Shown in pieces: positions 7,616-8,037 of a stretch of DNA of 8,037 bases; within the stretch, counting starts at the first letter, position 1; each line of letters starts with the position of its first letter. This stretch comes from Microbacteriaceae bacterium (GTDB lineage: Bacteria > Actinomycetota > Actinomycetes > Actinomycetales > Microbacteriaceae): contig JAJAZI010000056.1 of assembly GCA_026785785.1 (NCBI GenBank), positions 1 through 8,037 of the forward strand, in the 5' to 3' direction. A model generated the notes under the pieces. The model made no database searches, was not told where the DNA came from, and was given only the letters and a program-made list of their open reading frames with translations. The translations under genes and the position numbers were made by a program.

Positions 7616-8037
7616 GTGGTCACGATGCACGCGGAACGAACGGCTGATGCGATCGACGCGGCGATACTGGCGGCTCTCACGAGGGACCCGGATGCGACCA
7701 ATATCGCCGTGGCCGAGCGCACGGGCCTTGCCCGCAATACCGTGCGCTCGAGGCTCGCCCGCTATGCACGCGAACGCACGCTGCGATCCTTCGAGCGCAG
7801 GATCGACCCGGCATTTCTCGGCTACCCGCTGCGGGCGTACGTCGTGACCAAGGTGACCCAGCGCAAGCTCGCCACCATTGGCGAAGCGCTCGCCGAGATC
7901 CCCGAGGTACTCGAGGTGCACGGCCTGACCGGGGTGACCGACCTGCTCATCCACGTCGTGGGGCGCGACGCCGACGATCTCTACCGAATCGCCGGCCGCA
8001 TCCTCTCGATCGACGGGGTCAAGCGCACCAGCACCGG
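7616..8037 (+). CDS. Lrp/AsnC-family transcriptional regulator (3' end outside window)
   Basis: An open frame runs from GTG 7616 to the window end without a stop, 140 codons so far; the family is usually about 150-160 residues, so it is nearly complete. The GTG is preferred because GGAGGAAGGG (7597-7606) lies about 9-14 bases upstream; ATG 7625, three codons on, is the alternative. Counted from the GTG, DAIDAAILAALTRDPDATNI leads into a helix-turn-helix (AERTGLARNTVRSRLARY), then LRSFERRIDPAFLGYPLRAYV and a RAM ligand-binding domain (LATIGEALAEIPEVLEVHGLTGVTDLLIHVVGRDADDL, split here as continuous family features). Members bind amino acids or related acids and act as octamers on dyad operators. 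Divergence from the E1 gene with dyads between them suggests it controls E1 and itself, as MdeR, an Lrp homologue, is encoded next to mdeB in P. putida. Effector unknown. Confidence 0.9.
   Translation, partial: MVTMHAERTADAIDAAILAALTRDPDATNIAVAERTGLARNTVRSRLARYARERTLRSFERRIDPAFLGYPLRAYVVTKVTQRKLATIGEALAEIPEVLEVHGLTGVTDLLIHVVGRDADDLYRIAGRILSIDGVKRTST

Noticed and set aside
7456..7737. Upstream extension of the E1 reading frame
   Set aside because: It crosses the dyad-rich intergenic region and the start of the divergent regulator gene, and the ATG at 7455 has a good AGGA site and gives the expected first domain.

Overview
The window is high-GC DNA (roughly 70% by eye) with GTG starts, start/stop overlaps of 4 bases and one gene that appears to be read from a leaderless TANNNT promoter. 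This points to an actinobacterium. The protein types and sequence style fit Micrococcales, perhaps Microbacteriaceae, but that level is inferred.

Left part (1-1237): the C-terminal half of a CstA-family pyruvate/peptide transporter, followed 8 bases later by its usual small partner of the YbdD/YjiX family. A weak hairpin sits at the end of this unit.

Middle (1238-5038): a tight four-gene operon on the + strand. It encodes a LytS-type sensor histidine kinase with a single N-terminal membrane anchor and a GAF-like domain, a LytTR-type response regulator, a small two-helix DUF485-like membrane protein, and a sodium:solute symporter of the ActP/MctC acetate/pyruvate group. All three junctions are 4-base overlaps (ATGA, ATGA, GTGA). 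The kinase gene has a TAGGCT -10 box six bases before its ATG and no Shine-Dalgarno. The first 120 bases of the small membrane protein gene hold three perfect inverted repeats, one with 11-bp arms.

Right part (5039-8037): converging on the operon is a 782-residue, ThDP-dependent, AceE-like 2-oxoacid dehydrogenase E1 on the - strand. Divergent from it, and running off the window, is an Lrp/AsnC-family regulator. The 160-bp region between them carries three dyads: a 24-bp palindrome in the E1 leader, a 15-bp imperfect dyad and a 19-bp dyad with perfect arms next to the regulator gene.

Read together, the genes look like a locus for sensing, importing and oxidatively decarboxylating small 2-oxoacids or monocarboxylates such as pyruvate, acetate or 2-oxobutyrate. 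Two transporters of different families flank a LytS/LytTR pair, a two-component class that in E. coli (BtsS/BtsR, YpdA/YpdB) responds to pyruvate and controls uptake. The E1/Lrp pair recalls mdeB/mdeR of Pseudomonas putida. No entirely new system is evident; the grouping and the control DNA are the points of interest.
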